From NCBI GenBank assembly GCA_037043455.1, contig JAWPHD010008293.1, positions 53,051-117,050 on the forward strand: 64,000 nucleotides of DNA, written 5' to 3'. The translations under genes and the position numbers were made by a program. Origin of the DNA: Cyrtodaria siliqua. Taxonomy: Eukaryota; Mollusca; Bivalvia; Adapedonta; Hiatellidae. Of this stretch, positions 1-12,882 are shown in pieces; position 1 is the stretch's first letter, and each line of letters starts with the position of its first letter. The notes under the pieces were generated by a model. It was given only the letters and a program-made list of their open reading frames with translations, was not told the DNA's origin and ran no database searches.

Positions 1-1040
1 GTTAAAAATGTTGATAACTGAGTACAATCCGACATTTATGAAAACCGTCAAACATAGCCATATTTGAGACGTTATTATTAAAAACTTGTTAAATGACGTC
101 AAAACAAAATTCAGATTCAAATCGCAAACATCTTCAAATTGACAAATATATATAGTTCATATCACAGGCAGACGGCGCGTACCCTACCCCGCCCACACCC
201 TACCCCCCTCTACTACCCCCTCCCCCTCTCGACTTCCCCCTCCCCACCTGTTTCTCTACTACCCCCCTTAAATATGTTTTCAATAAACTGTTCTACTTGG
301 TTTTCAATGAAAAAAAAAATAAAAAAAATACATACTCTCTATACCATATAAAGGTGTCTGACTCTTTAATAAAAACAGCTATAGACCTCGCTTAAAGCAT
401 TTCTGTGCTTGTATTTTTGGTCACAGCATCGTCATTCCGATTCGAATCAATAGGGTACATATTATAACAAATAGCCACAACACTGATTTCTTCAATGTGT
501 ACTTTATATCGCATCAGCGAAACGTTAAAGACGTTTGAAAGTAGGTCGACTGTGATCTGACCTAAGCAATGCATTTTCTATGTACATGGTACGGTAGTGG
601 GAAATATCTATCTGCGACGACTCTCGCATAAATATGCAACTTGATCGTTGAAAGAAAACCGTTTAACAACACTCACCGGTACGAAGAATTTCCAGGAGTA
701 ATCACAGACGCTGCAATCGAGTTCTTTCGCAAACGGTTATTTGTTTTAACGTATATGCACCCGTCGGTTTATTTGTTTTATAGACCTAATACTTTGAAAG
801 TGATTAGCCACAATCAGCCACAACCATAATCATAATTATGATTGCTTTTTCTTTAACCTTTTCACCGTCAATTTTTCATCGTCTGCTAAAATTCGAAGTA
901 AAATCTTCCGGGAATATTTTTTATATAAACTGTTATGGAGCGCATTCTTACTGAGGGAGTGTGCATGTTGATCTGGGTCTAAACTGGTCGTAAAATCAAT
1001 GTTTTCGACTGTGGCAGCGAAAGAGTTAAAATTCATTTAA
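1..1040. other. AT-rich intergenic, no gene seen
   Basis: This stretch has only short open frames with stops and no recognisable protein. A pyrimidine-rich tract (about 175-265, mostly C and T) and a short A-rich run near 308-330 are the only compositional features. No exon with convincing splice sites was found. Confidence 0.5.
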
Positions 1041-1800
1041 TTTAGATTGTTTTCTATTGGAATCATGAACAGTATTCCATTGAGCATCGTTGGTTAAGTC
1101 AAGCCAGTTCGCACATCAAATAACGGACTGCGAACTGTTTTAAATAGCTAACAATATGTCCGTTTTATTCATAATTATCATTTTTTTCTTTAGGATACTT
1201 CATTTTACATTGTTTTCTATTATAATCATGCTCGCTAGTTTATCCAGTTGCTAATTCGACTGAATAACGAACTAGCAGCCAGTTGCCAGTTCGCAATACG
1301 AATAAGAAACTGTGAACTATTTAACTAACGAAGTGTCCGTTTTATTAAGTTTTTTTCTTTCTTTAGAATACTTCATTTGATATTGTTTTCTATTGGAATC
1401 GCGAACAGTAGTTCCTTCGACATCGTTATTTTAGATAGTTGCCAATTCCCCTGAATAACGAACTAGCAGCCAGTTGCTGTGAACTATTTCAAATCATTTT
1501 TTTGTCTTTGAACTACTTCATATGATATGTATTTTCTATTGGAATCGCGAAGTTCAGTCCACTGCGCATCGTTAGTTTAATCAGTTGCCGATTCGTCCGA
1601 ATAACGAACTGGCAACTGGCGGACAGTTCGCAATTCGATTTTAAAATTGTATATGTGCATATGGAAATTTCGTTGTGAACACATACCAAATTAATCATTA
1701 GGCGAAGATATGCATATGTTTAACATTCAGTTCGAATCGCGAACAAGCAGCCAGTTGCCAGTTCGCAATTCGAATAGCGAACTGCGAACTGGCAGCTAAC
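1041..1800. repeat. Degenerate tandem repeat, about 150-175 bp unit
   Basis: About four to five diverged copies follow one another. Each opens with 'ttttctattggaatcgcgaa' or a variant (near 1048, 1208, 1382 and 1528), then a 'gcatcgtt' block, then alternating 'cagttgccagttcgcaattcg' and 'gaactgcgaactgg' words, and ends near 'gtccgttttatt'. The inner words are partly palindromic around 'ttcgcaattcgaatagcgaa'. No coding potential is visible. It is an old local duplication or a satellite remnant of unknown family. Confidence 0.6.
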
Positions 1801-2350
1801 TTTACAGTCTTAGTATACATGAATTAATGTAAATTTCATAAAACAGTAAATTAACAAGTAGCCAAACATGTATAATCTACTATAATATTGTGAAGATGTT
1901 CAAACTCTAAAACCAGTCAGCTCATAATGCAAAACATAGTTTCATCAATATTTATTCACACTTATAATATAACAGTACAGTATTATTTTATAAAAATAAT
2001 GGCGCCCAGCAAACCAAATTTCGTTTTGACAATGTTTAAGTTATAAGAAAATATAAAGCTCACTTTGTAATTACCTTGTAAAAAGTTACCCTAGTTAAGA
2101 CTCGAAGGAACAACTTCGCTCAGATACCGTTCAACAATGCTGTCGGTGGTAACCTTATTTATGTTAATCTTTATCATAAACACATTGTTTTAAAACACTT
2201 AAACTCGAAAAACATGAATAATGAACAAATCTGAAAGGGGAAGTAAGCTGTAGTGTTGTCCTAAATGCCATTATTGTGCGTATGCTATTTTAAAATTATA
2301 TATTGAAATTTATTGTTTTTTAATAAAAAGAAATTTGTATAATTGATATG
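1801..2350. other. AT-rich intergenic, nothing recognised
   Basis: No open frame, RNA gene or clear repeat was recognised in this stretch. Confidence 0.4.
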
Positions 2351-2359
2351 TGCACTTTA

Positions 2360-2445
2360 TAATTATTATTAATACCATCCATGGAACTAAAATATGCTTA
2401 GTTATTTTTTTTCTAATTTATGTCCATGGATGGTATTAATAAAAT
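2360..2445. repeat. Small hairpin repeat
   Basis: The arm 'attaataccatccatgga' is followed about 40 bases later by its complement 'tccatggatggtattaat', with 'aattat'-like extensions on both sides. The stem is about 25 bp. This is a short foldback, probably a MITE remnant. Confidence 0.6.
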
Positions 2446-2534
2446 TATAAATTAGAGATTATAGCAAATGTAGCATTCAAGGACCACAATCAACTAAAAA
2501 CACGTCCGATAACAAGGATAAATAAAGGTATATG

Positions 2535-2910
2535 ACATTACAAACGTAAAAGGGTTGACAATAGGACTACTGCCTTGGAACGGTCAGTGGCCAGAAAGGG
2601 CCGCTGTTGAGTGAGTGGGGACGGGGTTAAACCAGGTTCTATGGTGCACAAAACCTCACTATTACCCTATCATCCCAATGAAACGGGACAGCATAAACAA
2701 AGAAATCTATGCCAGGCTATATTCTCTAACAAACCAGGCAGCATTATTGGGCAATATAAGTACAATACCACACAAATGCTCATGTATATATGAATATAAA
2801 AGAACAAAGCCTAGAAAGCCACACACAAGTACTCAATGACTTGACGGGGAAGCCAGAGCAACAAGAGAACAAACCATTATTGGAACGACACGACAATATT
2901 TAAGACAAAC
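2535..2910 (+). repeat. Dispersed repeat copy 1 (family shared with 34.4-34.75 kb)
   Basis: The block from 'gggttgacaatagg' through 'ggaacggtcagt', 'ttaaaccaggttct', 'gggacagcataaa' and 'agcctagaaagccaca' to 'gagaacaaaccatta' matches, with substitutions and small indels, the reverse complement of about 34395-34750. A third short fragment of the family lies near 3207-3240 ('acaatagggttaccgcc'). Two copies with the same block order show an interspersed element of at least 350 bp. No coding capacity or tRNA-like promoter was seen. Confidence 0.65.
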
Positions 2911-3135
2911 ATCAAAGGCTACCGTACTAGGAAGATTCAAGTAGATGTCATCATAGGGTCCACAATACGTCCGACTATCGCCCAATCAAAGAGGAAAACA
3001 TAGTGGCGAACTGTAAATGGGTCAACCACTAAACAATAAGGCCATAACCTCTTTTGATAAACCTTTTTTTTACAAGTTTAATAACGATTTTATGAACGTG
3101 ATTATGACCAATGATCTTATGAAATTTGAAAATGT

Positions 3136-3172
3136 AGTAGTACTAGTAGTAGTAGTAGTAGTAATAGTAGAG
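3136..3172. repeat. (TAG)n microsatellite
   Basis: A run of tag/gta trinucleotides with two interruptions. Confidence 0.8.
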
Positions 3173-3682
3173 TTTACAGAACCAAGGGATATATCAACAC
3201 AAGCATAAACGGGTTTACAATAGGGTTACCGCCTTTGAACGGTCATGTATAATCATAAAGTGCATTTTTGCTGTGTCATTTTTTTTAATTTGGATATTGA
3301 GCACTATAATTTTATTTTGATAATACATACAGGTCTATGTATATGTATATAAAACTATTAAAAACTTCACAAAAACACATAAAATGGCTGATTTTGCATC
3401 ACTTTTAAATTTGTCTTGATTCATTTCTTAAAAAAACAGTGAATGTATGCAGAATTTAGCATTTCCCGATATGCAAAGAGCATGATGAGTGCAGAAATGA
3501 CCCTGATATGCTTAGAATGTTTAATTATTATTATTATTTATTGACATTTAAAATACTTCTAGACTTGTATTTTTTTAGCACATTTAGGGACGTGGGTGGA
3601 GTGGATTAGTGGGGATAATTTTAAAGACATGGGACAAAAGTAACTTCCTGTTGCTATGAAAATATGGGTAATTTGTAGCATG

Positions 3683-4119
3683 GTCACAGACAATTCTCTT
3701 TGTTCAAGCACAGGTGTAAATCGTTTAATTGAAAATAAGATCTGTCAGAATAACTGTGAGAATAACAGTGAGAATAACAGTTAGAATAACTGAAATAGTG
3801 CTGAAATGGACATGCTACATGTTTAAATGAACCAACTCAATGAAAACATACTCTATTTATTACTTAATGGTCTTCTAAGACTTGTATGATCCAAGTAATA
3901 GATAGTGTATAGTTTCATTGAGTTGGTTCATTTAAACATCGAGGTGTTTAAAATAACCAACGAGATGAAACCATACTCAATTTGTTTTATGTCCATTTCA
4001 GCTCTATTTCATTTATTCTCACTGTTATTCTCTCTGTTATTCTAACTGTTATTCTGACATGTCTTATTTTCAATTAAAAGATTTACACCTGTGCTATTAC
4101 AAAGAGAATGTTCAGTGAC
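3683..4119. mobile_element. Foldback MITE with long inverted arms
   Basis: The left arm (gtcacagacaattctctttg..., then 'cacaggtgtaaatc', 'ttaattgaaaataaga', 'gtcagaataac') is the complement of the right arm ending 'gaatgttcagtgac'. The middle holds further nested hairpins: 'aatgaaccaactcaatga' pairs with 'tcattgagttggttcatt'. A related copy lies at 52719-52979, and a fragment near 18200-18242. There is no open frame, so it is non-autonomous. Confidence 0.75.
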
Positions 4120-5188
4120 AATGCTTAAATGATGGATAATTTATTTTTGCTCAAAGATTCAGGCTTTAAGGGTTTGTCATGAATTTCATTGACAAACTGA
4201 AAATTCAATGTAAGACCGTACATGGTGCATTCTATGTTAGACTGTGTGTATTATTTTATAAACCTGTCGAAAAACACAATTATATAGGTAATAAATATAG
4301 CTACGGATGCGTATCATATCCTATTTACCTTAACCCTGTTTCATGTATATAATCAAAATTATAAGGTTATAATACTCAAGTACGTCAGTTTATTCAAGCA
4401 TTACGTTTTAGGTGGTTTTGTGTTATTTTCCATCGGTAATTTTTAAGGCAAACTAGTCAAGTAAAACTTAAATTTGATTTCATAAATACACATCACGCAC
4501 TGCTGCCGTAGGTTTGAGAGTTACATGTAGCAGTAGTTTGGAAAAGGAAATAATATGAAAGGATTTTAGAATAATGTAATAGGTGAGTATGCATTCGTGA
4601 AAATATAAAGTTTGCTCACTTCTCGATGAAACAAACTAGTTCATTCACTCCAAGTAAGGAGTAAGATTTAAGTAAGGAAAATACCATTATTGGAGAAAAA
4701 AACGTGTGACATTAATCCGACGTTTATGCATAAACTTCTTCGTGATGCGTGTTTAAAACTTGAAATCTACGCACTTTCGCAGTATATAACATTTCATATT
4801 TTTGCTAAAGGTGTACATTTATAAATGTAGACTCACTGAAGTCGATATGTTTTGGTCGTGGGATTCACGAATATTTAAAAGCATTTTGTTTCTGTGTCGT
4901 TTGCATTTATGATGCACCAGGACATATCCTTACTAATTCCTAGAAAGTGATTTGGTTTGCTTGCAACTCATCCGTAAACCATCAGCAAGACAAATGTCTC
5001 TTTAAATAAAGCACGTTCTGAAAGAAAGTAAGATAGATTCGTGCGTATTTGACATGATGAATGGCCATAATTCTGAAAAGCATACGCCGAATTGACTCGC
5101 CCAAGATCTTATTAAATTGTACATGGTTTAAAAACAGTTATCAATAAAAATGTGTATAAGCGTTAAACATGACAACTATTATTTTTCA
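4120..5188. other. Upstream region / presumed 5' intron of the Mab-21-like gene
   Basis: No open frame is present. A good 3' splice site ('ttatttttcag', AG at 5188-5189) lies 40 bases before the ATG of the Mab-21-like gene. This stretch is therefore probably an intron splitting the 5' untranslated region. The first exon and promoter were not located. Confidence 0.4.
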
Positions 5189-5228
5189 GATAGAAAACAA
5201 CTGGCATTGCATTAACAAATCATATTAA

Positions 5229-6724
5229 ATGGATACACAAAGACGAGGGGCATATTCACTAATTGTATCCAAAGCCCTGGACACTCTTGGGTATAGTCCT
5301 GAATGTGTAAAGGTCAGACGAGAAAACCTGGAATTCTGGAGGGGATATGCAGAATGCTGCACACGCGATTGGGATCTCGATGCAAGCTGCATACCGGTTG
5401 GAAGTCGGGCTGAAGGTGTTACTAAAGAGTCAGAGAATGATTTTGACTTGATGGTTTCTTTTAACAATGTAGTATGTTATGAAGATGCGCATGCTTTGGA
5501 AGAGAGTGATATTGAGATACCTTTTATAATGGACTGTTCAAATACTGCCCCTGGATATACACTACTTAAACATGCAGACCAACGCTGTGTACGTGGTGAT
5601 AGTGTTTCACACCTTCTACTAAACTACTGCTCATTTCAAAATGAAACAGGAGAACATTATCTGTCCAGTGAGTTTGTTAATCATAGCCTCCATACCTTCA
5701 TCAGTACTTTGCAAATTCCTGCTGCAAACATTTCGCAGGTTCACAGAAATGGTCCAGCTATATCAGGGATGTTTGGGAAAACCTTGTTTACCGTTCCCAT
5801 TAATACAGACACAGATATGGTATTGGCCTTTCCTTGCAGAAGCAAGAGCATCCTACAAAAGTGGAGCAATCGTGAAAGGTTCTATAACTGGCCACCAAGG
5901 GAGACCATCAAGGAAATTGAAACCCTGGACGGGCATGTCGTAGCAGTTGGGCAAAGCAGGCGAAGTGAAATGCAATTTCGAGAGTTCAGGATAAGTTACG
6001 TACGAGCAGAAAGCATGCTAATTAAAACCTTTAATGAAACGCAGCTAAAACTGTACATAATATTGAAGCACGTTGTTAAAAAATTGCTGAAACCACTATG
6101 CCCAGATATTACTTCCTACATAATAAAAAACATCGTTCTCTGGTTGGCAGAGAAAACACCACCAGAATGGTTCGTTTAGAAAATTTGGTTGATTTACTTA
6201 TGTTCTCCCTCAATTTTCTGCGAGGCCTGATACGTAGAAAATACCTCCCCAATTACATGATGCCGGAGAGAAACCTGTTTGAGGACAAACTGCCGCAACA
6301 CCAAAAACAAATCGTTCTCGCGCAGCTTTCTTCAATTATAGAACAAGGACCATCATTTATTTCTAATTGTCATGAACTAGACTTTCTCAACGATAAAATG
6401 TGTATGTTTTACAAAACACCGCAATTAGCAAAGTATGAAGAAGAATGCAGAGTTGACATGTTAATACTATCTGGTAAGAGCTGGAAGTTAGTTTGTGAAC
6501 TTGGTATGTGTATACCGCTATTCTTTCGTGATTTAAGTGGTCCAAGTTTAATGCCACTTGTTGAACTTGTTTCACTTATTGACCCAAATATTGCTATGAA
6601 CGTCTTACCTGTCATTATTCGGCTATGCAACAATCCGTTTGTGATTGATTTATTAGATCCCTGTGTAACTTACAACCTCGATTTGATGACGACGTTCATG
6701 TTGTTTTGTAAGTATTTGATGTGA
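5229..6724 (+). CDS. Mab-21/cGAS-like nucleotidyltransferase, split by a one-base frameshift
   Basis: The family makes cyclic dinucleotide or related signals in innate immunity, or acts in development as Mab-21; the product of this member cannot be told. The first frame (5229-6179, 316 residues) has the nucleotidyltransferase core. GS lies at residues 58-59. D71 and D73 in NDFDLM, and D196 in TDMVLAF, match the metal-binding triad of the family. The helical domain begins near residue 256 (SYVRAESMLIKTFNETQLK) and includes SYIIKNIVLWLAEK. After W314 the frame ends at TAG 6177-6179. The family sequence continues at once in another frame (about 6173-6724: ENLVDLLMFSLNFLRG, LPNYMMPERNLFEDKL). One missing base near 6170-6176 explains the break. 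No zinc-thumb His/Cys cluster was seen. The ATG follows a 3' splice site at 5188-5189. The rest is open, so it is either a recent pseudogene, an allele or an assembly error. Confidence 0.85.
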
Positions 6725-7351
6725 CAAGTTAATGCAAATTGCTGAAACATCAGAAAAGAAAATATTCTGTCTATTCGACAGATTTGGTTGGAAAATACCA
6801 ATTCCTGAAAGATTTTCAAAACTAGTATTGGTTTGAGAACAAACGACAAGCATCCTTTATGTACCAGGGCCCCGTTTTAGGAAACAACTTATGACCATTT
6901 TGATCGTAAATCAATTTCTTAAATGCTTCACTATAAATTACACTTTTCATATAAACATGATTTCATTTCATTTTCTTATAAATGTGATATTTCTGCTCTA
7001 TGTGCACACATAATTGTCACATAATTGTCTACAATGTATGGTTTAAGGTGAAACAGAGTGAAGATGTTTAATAAAACATGGCCCACTTTCCTTAGACACA
7101 CGGTGATCTTGAAGAGCTTATTCAGCATTATAATTAGCGCAATTAATGCAGAATCCAGTTTTGAAGTCCTGCCTGAGAATTATTAAATAAAATATAGTTT
7201 TCAAAATATGCAGTTTTCAGTTGTCCTACATTATCCTGCCTTATTTAAATGTTTTGTTTGGTACAATGATTATGTTAATAATTGATTTGCAAAATAGGTG
7301 ATATCACCAAAGAGGGCCTGTAGACACTCTACTGGCTAACACATGATGTAT
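6725..7351. other. 3' flank of the Mab-21-like gene
   Basis: No open frame. Possible poly(A) signals lie near 7070 ('taataaaac') and 7186 ('aaataaaat'). From about 7310 the text 'gagggcctgtagacactctactgg' is the head of a bivalve-type dispersed element that recurs near 9312 and 24277. Confidence 0.45.
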
Positions 7352-7492
7352 ATAGAGAATATTATGTCAGTGCCTTTTACTATCAAGTTTATTAGGCGAG
7401 GCTTAGAAAACGAAAAATGGCGAGGCTCTCATCGTTTTCGTGCCGAGCCTAATAAACTTGATAGTAAAAGGCACTGACATAATATTCTATTT
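7352..7492. mobile_element. Foldback element, GATAAATAGA-type ends
   Basis: The left arm 'gaatattatgtcagtgcctt' and onward pairs with the right arm ending 'aaggcactgacataatattc'. The stem is about 45 bp, extended by 'gaggctt...aaaacga' against 'tcgttttc...gagcc'. The right end reads 'attctatttatc', the terminal word shared with the foldbacks at 12.9, 13.03 and 50.85 kb. There is no coding sequence. Confidence 0.7.
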
Positions 7493-9079
7493 ATCATGTA
7501 GATTAACCACATTTTCTGTATGAATTACTGTTATTACCTATTTCTCAGAATGTTACGCTTATCGAGGACGCCGCCATATTGTTGTTTTTTTGTTTGTTTT
7601 ATGACGTCAGGCAACGTTACGTGCATGACGTCCGATAACGTTACGTACAATAAACGCCGAAGGATTCCGCATTGATTTGCTCTATTGGTCAGTGTCAAAT
7701 AAAGCAAAATGTATTAGGTCACCGCTTTATTAGGCAGAAAAATGCTTATCTGCATGATAAAACAATATATGAAGTTAGGTAAAGCAAGTGTCATTTGTAT
7801 TTTTAAAGTAATATCAGAGAATATTTTTGTGTCGCCATTTTTTGTGTCGTCTGCGTAGCATGGGAGATACTTAGGGATCAGTGTGTCCATCCGTCCGCGA
7901 CCGTCTGTCACACTTAAACCTGCAATCTAACCTTGGTCCCTTTTCACATAACTTTAACCTTCAACCTGACCGATTGTCCTTGCTGAAAAAATCACATGGC
8001 AGGCGACGCAAGTGTTCCGTGGAACACCCATCTAGTTCTTCTTTTTCTCTTGATGCTGACAAAGCTTGATGCTGACAAAGAGCATATATCCTTTTGCTCA
8101 AAAATGATTCTCGTTACGAAAAGTTCGGGGAGCAAGAAGAAATATCAAGAAATGAGAAAGTTATAGCCAACGTTAAGTTTTCGTGACGAACGGACGACAA
8201 AGTGATCCTATGTATCGCATTTTTCTTCAAAAAAGGCGACGCAAAAATAGAGACAGACGATATAAAAACTGTTTCACTTCGTTTCACTCTTATTTTGTTT
8301 TGTACCACAGTATGAAAGTTATCATTTTTTAAAAATATGTTTGAAACCAAATCTGTTTACGATCCATTTGCATTTCAGTAGCATGAATGCATATACCAAA
8401 TTGCATTTTAAAATGCTCTCAGATCCGTTTAGGTAAATGCATTTGATTTTTTGCATTTGTTTTTGAATACGTGTTCGTAGTCTCGTTCCCACCTAACAAA
8501 CGCTTCACTAAAGCTGTCGTTATGTTTGTAAAATATGAATGAGAAAGTTATGTGTCTTTCTCAGATGAATTCATTGGGTCTGAACATGTGTACAAAGTTT
8601 TATTGTTGTAGATCTAATATGTTGGAAGCTATTAGCCACAATCTCTTGTAAAAGGCAATGTTAAGGTAGAGGTTAAACCTTTTTCAAAGGGAAATAATTC
8701 AAAAGCAATCAATCAGAGAGAGTTTATGGGCCTTTCTCAGGCATATTCTTTGGATCATGTTGAAGCTGTGTACAAAGTTTCATTATTGTTGACCTTATAA
8801 TTTGAATGTTATAAGCCACAATCAGTTGTCAGTTAAAAGTTAAGACAGACGGACAGACTACGCCATGCGATGATACGTCCCTATGGGCGTATAAAAATGA
8901 AAAACAAGAAAACTAAGAGGGTCTGTATTGCTGAACTTATATAAGGCATATAGTGTCAAGAAGTGTTTTATGGTGTTTATCTCATCTTCTGAAAGTTGTT
9001 GGAAATCAAGTGAAAAACAAAGCTTCCATGCTCTCAAAATGGTGTAGTGGGACTGTGGGTAAAGCAATGTTGTATCATA
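7493..9079. other. Intergenic with dispersed-repeat fragments, no gene
   Basis: Pieces of bivalve-type dispersed elements are present: 'gccgcgaccgtctgtcacac' near 7893-7915, and two diverged units near 8560-8640 and 8730-8830 ('gtgtacaaagttt...attgtt...agccacaatc') that end with 'agacagacggacagac' and 'cgtataaaaatg'. Open frames here are short and unrelated to known proteins. Confidence 0.45.
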
Positions 9080-10920
9080 ATTATCTGGCTGGTTTTCAAA
9101 CTTGTCCAAGGTTTTATTGATAACCTCCTAAACAAGTGTGGTAATGATCGGATGAAAAATGAAGACCCTAAAGTACTAAAGCAATACATAGCACTTTTCA
9201 TTCAATCCAGGACCAAGCCGTGCTCCTTCTGCTCAAATTTGACTGGTTATTGAACTGGTTCAAGCTTTCTTTAATATAAACACTCTAACCAAGTTTGGTA
9301 AAGATGTGATAACAAGAGGCCCTGTGGACGCTCTACTGTGGACGCTCCGATCTGGCTGATTTTCGACCTTTTCCGAGCTTACATTGATATTAACAATCTG
9401 GTAATATTTGGTAAAGATCGGATGAAAAATAAAGGCCCTATCTTCAACGAAGAAAAGTATAGCGTTTTTAACTAAATCAAGGGCCATAACTCCGTTGTTA
9501 CTAGTATCTGGCTGGTTTTCGAACAAGTCTGAGCTATCATTGATATAAACGATCTGTTAAAGTTTGGTAAAGATCGGATGAAAAATGAAGGCCCTATCTT
9601 CTGAACGAGGCAAACTAGCATTTTTAAATAAATCAAAGGTCATAACTCTGCTGTTACAGGTCCGATCTGGCTGGTTTCCGAACTTATCCCAGCTTTCATT
9701 GATATTAACAATCTGTTAAAGTATGGTAAAGATTGAATGAAAAAAGAAGGCCCTATCATCTTAACAAGGCAAAATATAACCTTTTTAAATAAAACGAGAG
9801 CCTTAACTCCGCTGTAAATGGTCCGATCTCGCTGGTTTTCAAACTTTTCCGAGCTTTCATTGATATTAACAATCTGGTAAAAGTTTGGTAAAGATCGGAT
9901 GAAAAATGAAGGCTCTATCGTTTTAACAAGACAAAATATAGCATTTTTAAATAATTCAAGGGCCACAACTCCGATGTTACAAGTCCGATCTGGCTGGTTT
10001 CCGAAATTGTCCAAGCTTTCATTGATATTAACAAACTGTTAAAGTTTGGTAAAGATCGGATGAAAAAAGAAGGCCCTATCGTCTTAACAAGGCACAATAT
10101 AGCATTTTTTAATAAATCAAGGGCCATAACTCAGCTGTAAACGATCCCATCTGGCTGGTTTTCAAACTTTTCCGAGCTTTCATTGATATTAACAATCTGG
10201 TAATGTTCGGTAAAGCTCTTTCGTTTTAACAAGGCAAAATATAGCATTTTTAAATAAATCAAGGGCCTTAACTCCGCTGCTACTGGTCCGATCTGGCTGG
10301 TTTGCAAACTTGTCCAAGCTTTCATTGATATTAACAATCTGCTAAAGTTTGGTAAAGATCGGATGAAAATGAAGGCCCTATTGTCTTAGAGAGGTCAACA
10401 CAACATCCCATAAGCTCTGCTGGTCCTTCGCTTGTAGAACATGTCCCAGGCTTTATTAACATCAACAATCTTGCCAAGTTTGGTAAAGTTTGGATAAAAA
10501 AAAGAAGGTTCTAGAGCGCTAACATGGCAAACTATAGCCTTTTTATTATATGTAATTGAAGGGTCATTACTCTGCTTTTTTAGTTTGATATGTCGTAGTT
10601 TTTGATCTCATCCCTGCCTTAATGATATAAACATCCTGCTAAAGACTGGTCACGATCAGATGAAAAATTAAGGAAAACCGACCATATAAAATCAAGGGCC
10701 ATAACTCCGAACCATCTAGCTGGGTTTCGGATTTGTTCTAGATTTCATTAATATCAACAATTTGGACAAGTTTAGTTAAAATTGGATGAAAGATGCTGCG
10801 CTCTTCCCGCTTCTCGCCGTTACTGAGGGAATCCTTGTTAGTTTCTTTTCCTTCGCTTATTAATATGCTTAAATTCAAGGTCCTTAATTGACAAAAGTTT
10901 ACAGACGGACAATGCACCAT
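9080..10920. repeat. Bivalve-type tandem array, about 160-bp unit
   Basis: Roughly eight to ten units follow one another. Each carries 'tttggtaaagatcggatga', 'gaaggccctatc', 'aaggcaaaatatagcat', 'caagggccataactc', 'ggtccgatctggctgg', 'cttgtccgagctttcattga'. The array opens near a 'gaggccctgtggacgctcta' head (9312), decays after 10400 and closes with 'acagacggac' near 10900. The same unit is arrayed at 24.29-25.74 kb and, as two diverged units, at 18.50-18.85 kb. Long-looking open frames on both strands are by-products of the repeat. Confidence 0.85.
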
Positions 10921-12396
10921 CTCATTAGTTTACACAGCATTTGGTCAGTAGAGCTGATAATGTGCCTATTTAGTATGATCCAAACAATATTTGGTAAAAG
11001 TAATAAATTTACTAGAACTAGAAGTTGATGAATTGAATTTGAATTGGGTTTTAAGGCGCACCAACACATGAAAGGTTATATGGCGTCTAACAGGCATGAA
11101 CATGCCAGGCTCATCCTCCATGTACATCGAGATAAAATATGGATTATTGTTTTTCTGCCACTGCTCTTTTGTTGTGAGCGAGATGACACCTGAAACAATG
11201 CAGGGATCATGATGAAGACCTTTAATGAACATGAACAAAAAATGATAAAATGAACATGAATTTGGGGGGATTCTACCCCTCCAAAGGGATCTGCAGTGGC
11301 CCTATTCTTTTCCCCGTGACCAAACGGGGCCCCCGGGAACCACACGGGGCCTGAAGGTGATGAATACCCCGTTTAAATTCAAATTCTCAAGTCAACAAAG
11401 GGTCATAATTTGTATAAAGTAGGCAATCAACAATGGGTGATGTAGAGGGACATAAGGTCATCAGTTGTTATGTGTATATGAAGTTTGGGAACAACCCATT
11501 CAAAACTGTTTGAGAATTGCAAGTTATAAAATTGTGTTAAGCGACGGGACAAAAACATGTAAGGATGGTTATGGACAACTGATTCCTACATAGCCCCCAC
11601 TTCACTTTGTGAAAGCGAGGGTAAAATTAAGATTGTATTATACCCCATTAAATATACTAGCTCAACAATCAATTTTATTGCTAAATCTATATTGACAGCT
11701 TGACATCATACTGAACTATCCTGTAGAATTTTGAAACAATCTGTGACAAATCAAGGGAAGAGTAAGACACATAAATTTGCATGACAGACGGATGAGCCAC
11801 ACGCTATAACCTCATCATTTGCTGGCGGAAAAATAAAAATATGACTGCGACTTGACTTTCTTATCTTAAATTTATTACATTTATACAATATAAATAATAT
11901 AGCAATTTTCATAAAGATAAAAAGAGATATACATTTTCTTCATGTCTCGTTTGCAAAATAATGACACGACCACTTTACTTGGGCCTTGATCTACTACTCG
12001 ACCCATCAAAAGGAACAAGTTCCATCAGAGACATAATAATACAGAGATATGCAACTTACACAAATCTCACAAAGCTCTTTAAATATAACACAAGGTTACA
12101 CTTCAAAGCCTCATTCTTTATTTTCTCTTCTTACATGTTAGAGAATATAAAATGCACGCATGTATTATACTCTTCAATTTGAGACCACCTGCAGACTTTT
12201 AAGAAATGACAATTTCTATACAGTTACAAATGAAAAAGTGCATATATGAAAGAGTAAGTTTCGAATCTCGGTGTTATAGGTCTCTGGTTCTATTTCTATT
12301 GAAGTTATATAAATGTTTCATTCGAGGATTTAATGTGTTTTCTCATTCATTATTAATATTATTCACCAAACTTTTTTCTGTGATATTTCAAACATA
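10921..12396. other. Intergenic / far 3' region of the APOOL-like gene, nothing certain
   Basis: No recognisable exon was found. Part of this stretch (about 12175-12300, 'gagaccacctgcagactttt...gaaatgacaatttctat...gcgaatctc'-type text) matches, with changes, 20266-20350 plus 21190-21232 inside an APOOL-like intron. It is therefore a dispersed repeat or an old local duplication. Missing last exon(s) of the APOOL-like gene could lie here but were not identified. Confidence 0.4.
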
Positions 12397-12612
12397 TTAA
12401 CCCTTAACCCGCTAAGCACGACTATAATAGCCTTTGCGTCCATTGTAAACCCAGATCAGCCAGAGTTCCTCGCAGGCTCAAAATCAGGGCTTACAATGTC
12501 TGGCTGCTGATCAGTAATTTTCCCACAAACACCCGTTTGTCACATAAATGGAATGGTCTTAATTTAAAGAAAGAACAGTCCATTATATATATGTAGCGGG
12601 TTAAGGGTTATA
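12397..12612. mobile_element. Short MITE, about 215 bp
   Basis: The inverted ends 'taacccttaacccgcta' (left) and 'tagcgggttaagggtta' (right) match over about 17 bp. The interior contains 'agatcagccag...ctggctgctgatca', a second small inverted pair. A TA target duplication is possible. It has no coding capacity. Confidence 0.7.
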
Positions 12613-12882
12613 TTCTGTTTTAATCTAATCTAATCAGCTGCATACAACATCTCTATTTAAGATAGAATATATCAACGTGTAACATGAATCGGTCGACAAA
12701 GTTTTTCAATTTAATTTAGAGCATTATGCAATAGAATAGAATAAAACTTTGCAAACTATGTCAAATAAATAGTTTCACCACAATTTCACCAAAACTCAAC
12801 TAATGAATATTACGTTACATCCCTTGTACAAGTGTACAAGTGCTCTTATGCACATCATGGATAGTTTGCAGGGCTAAATGGT

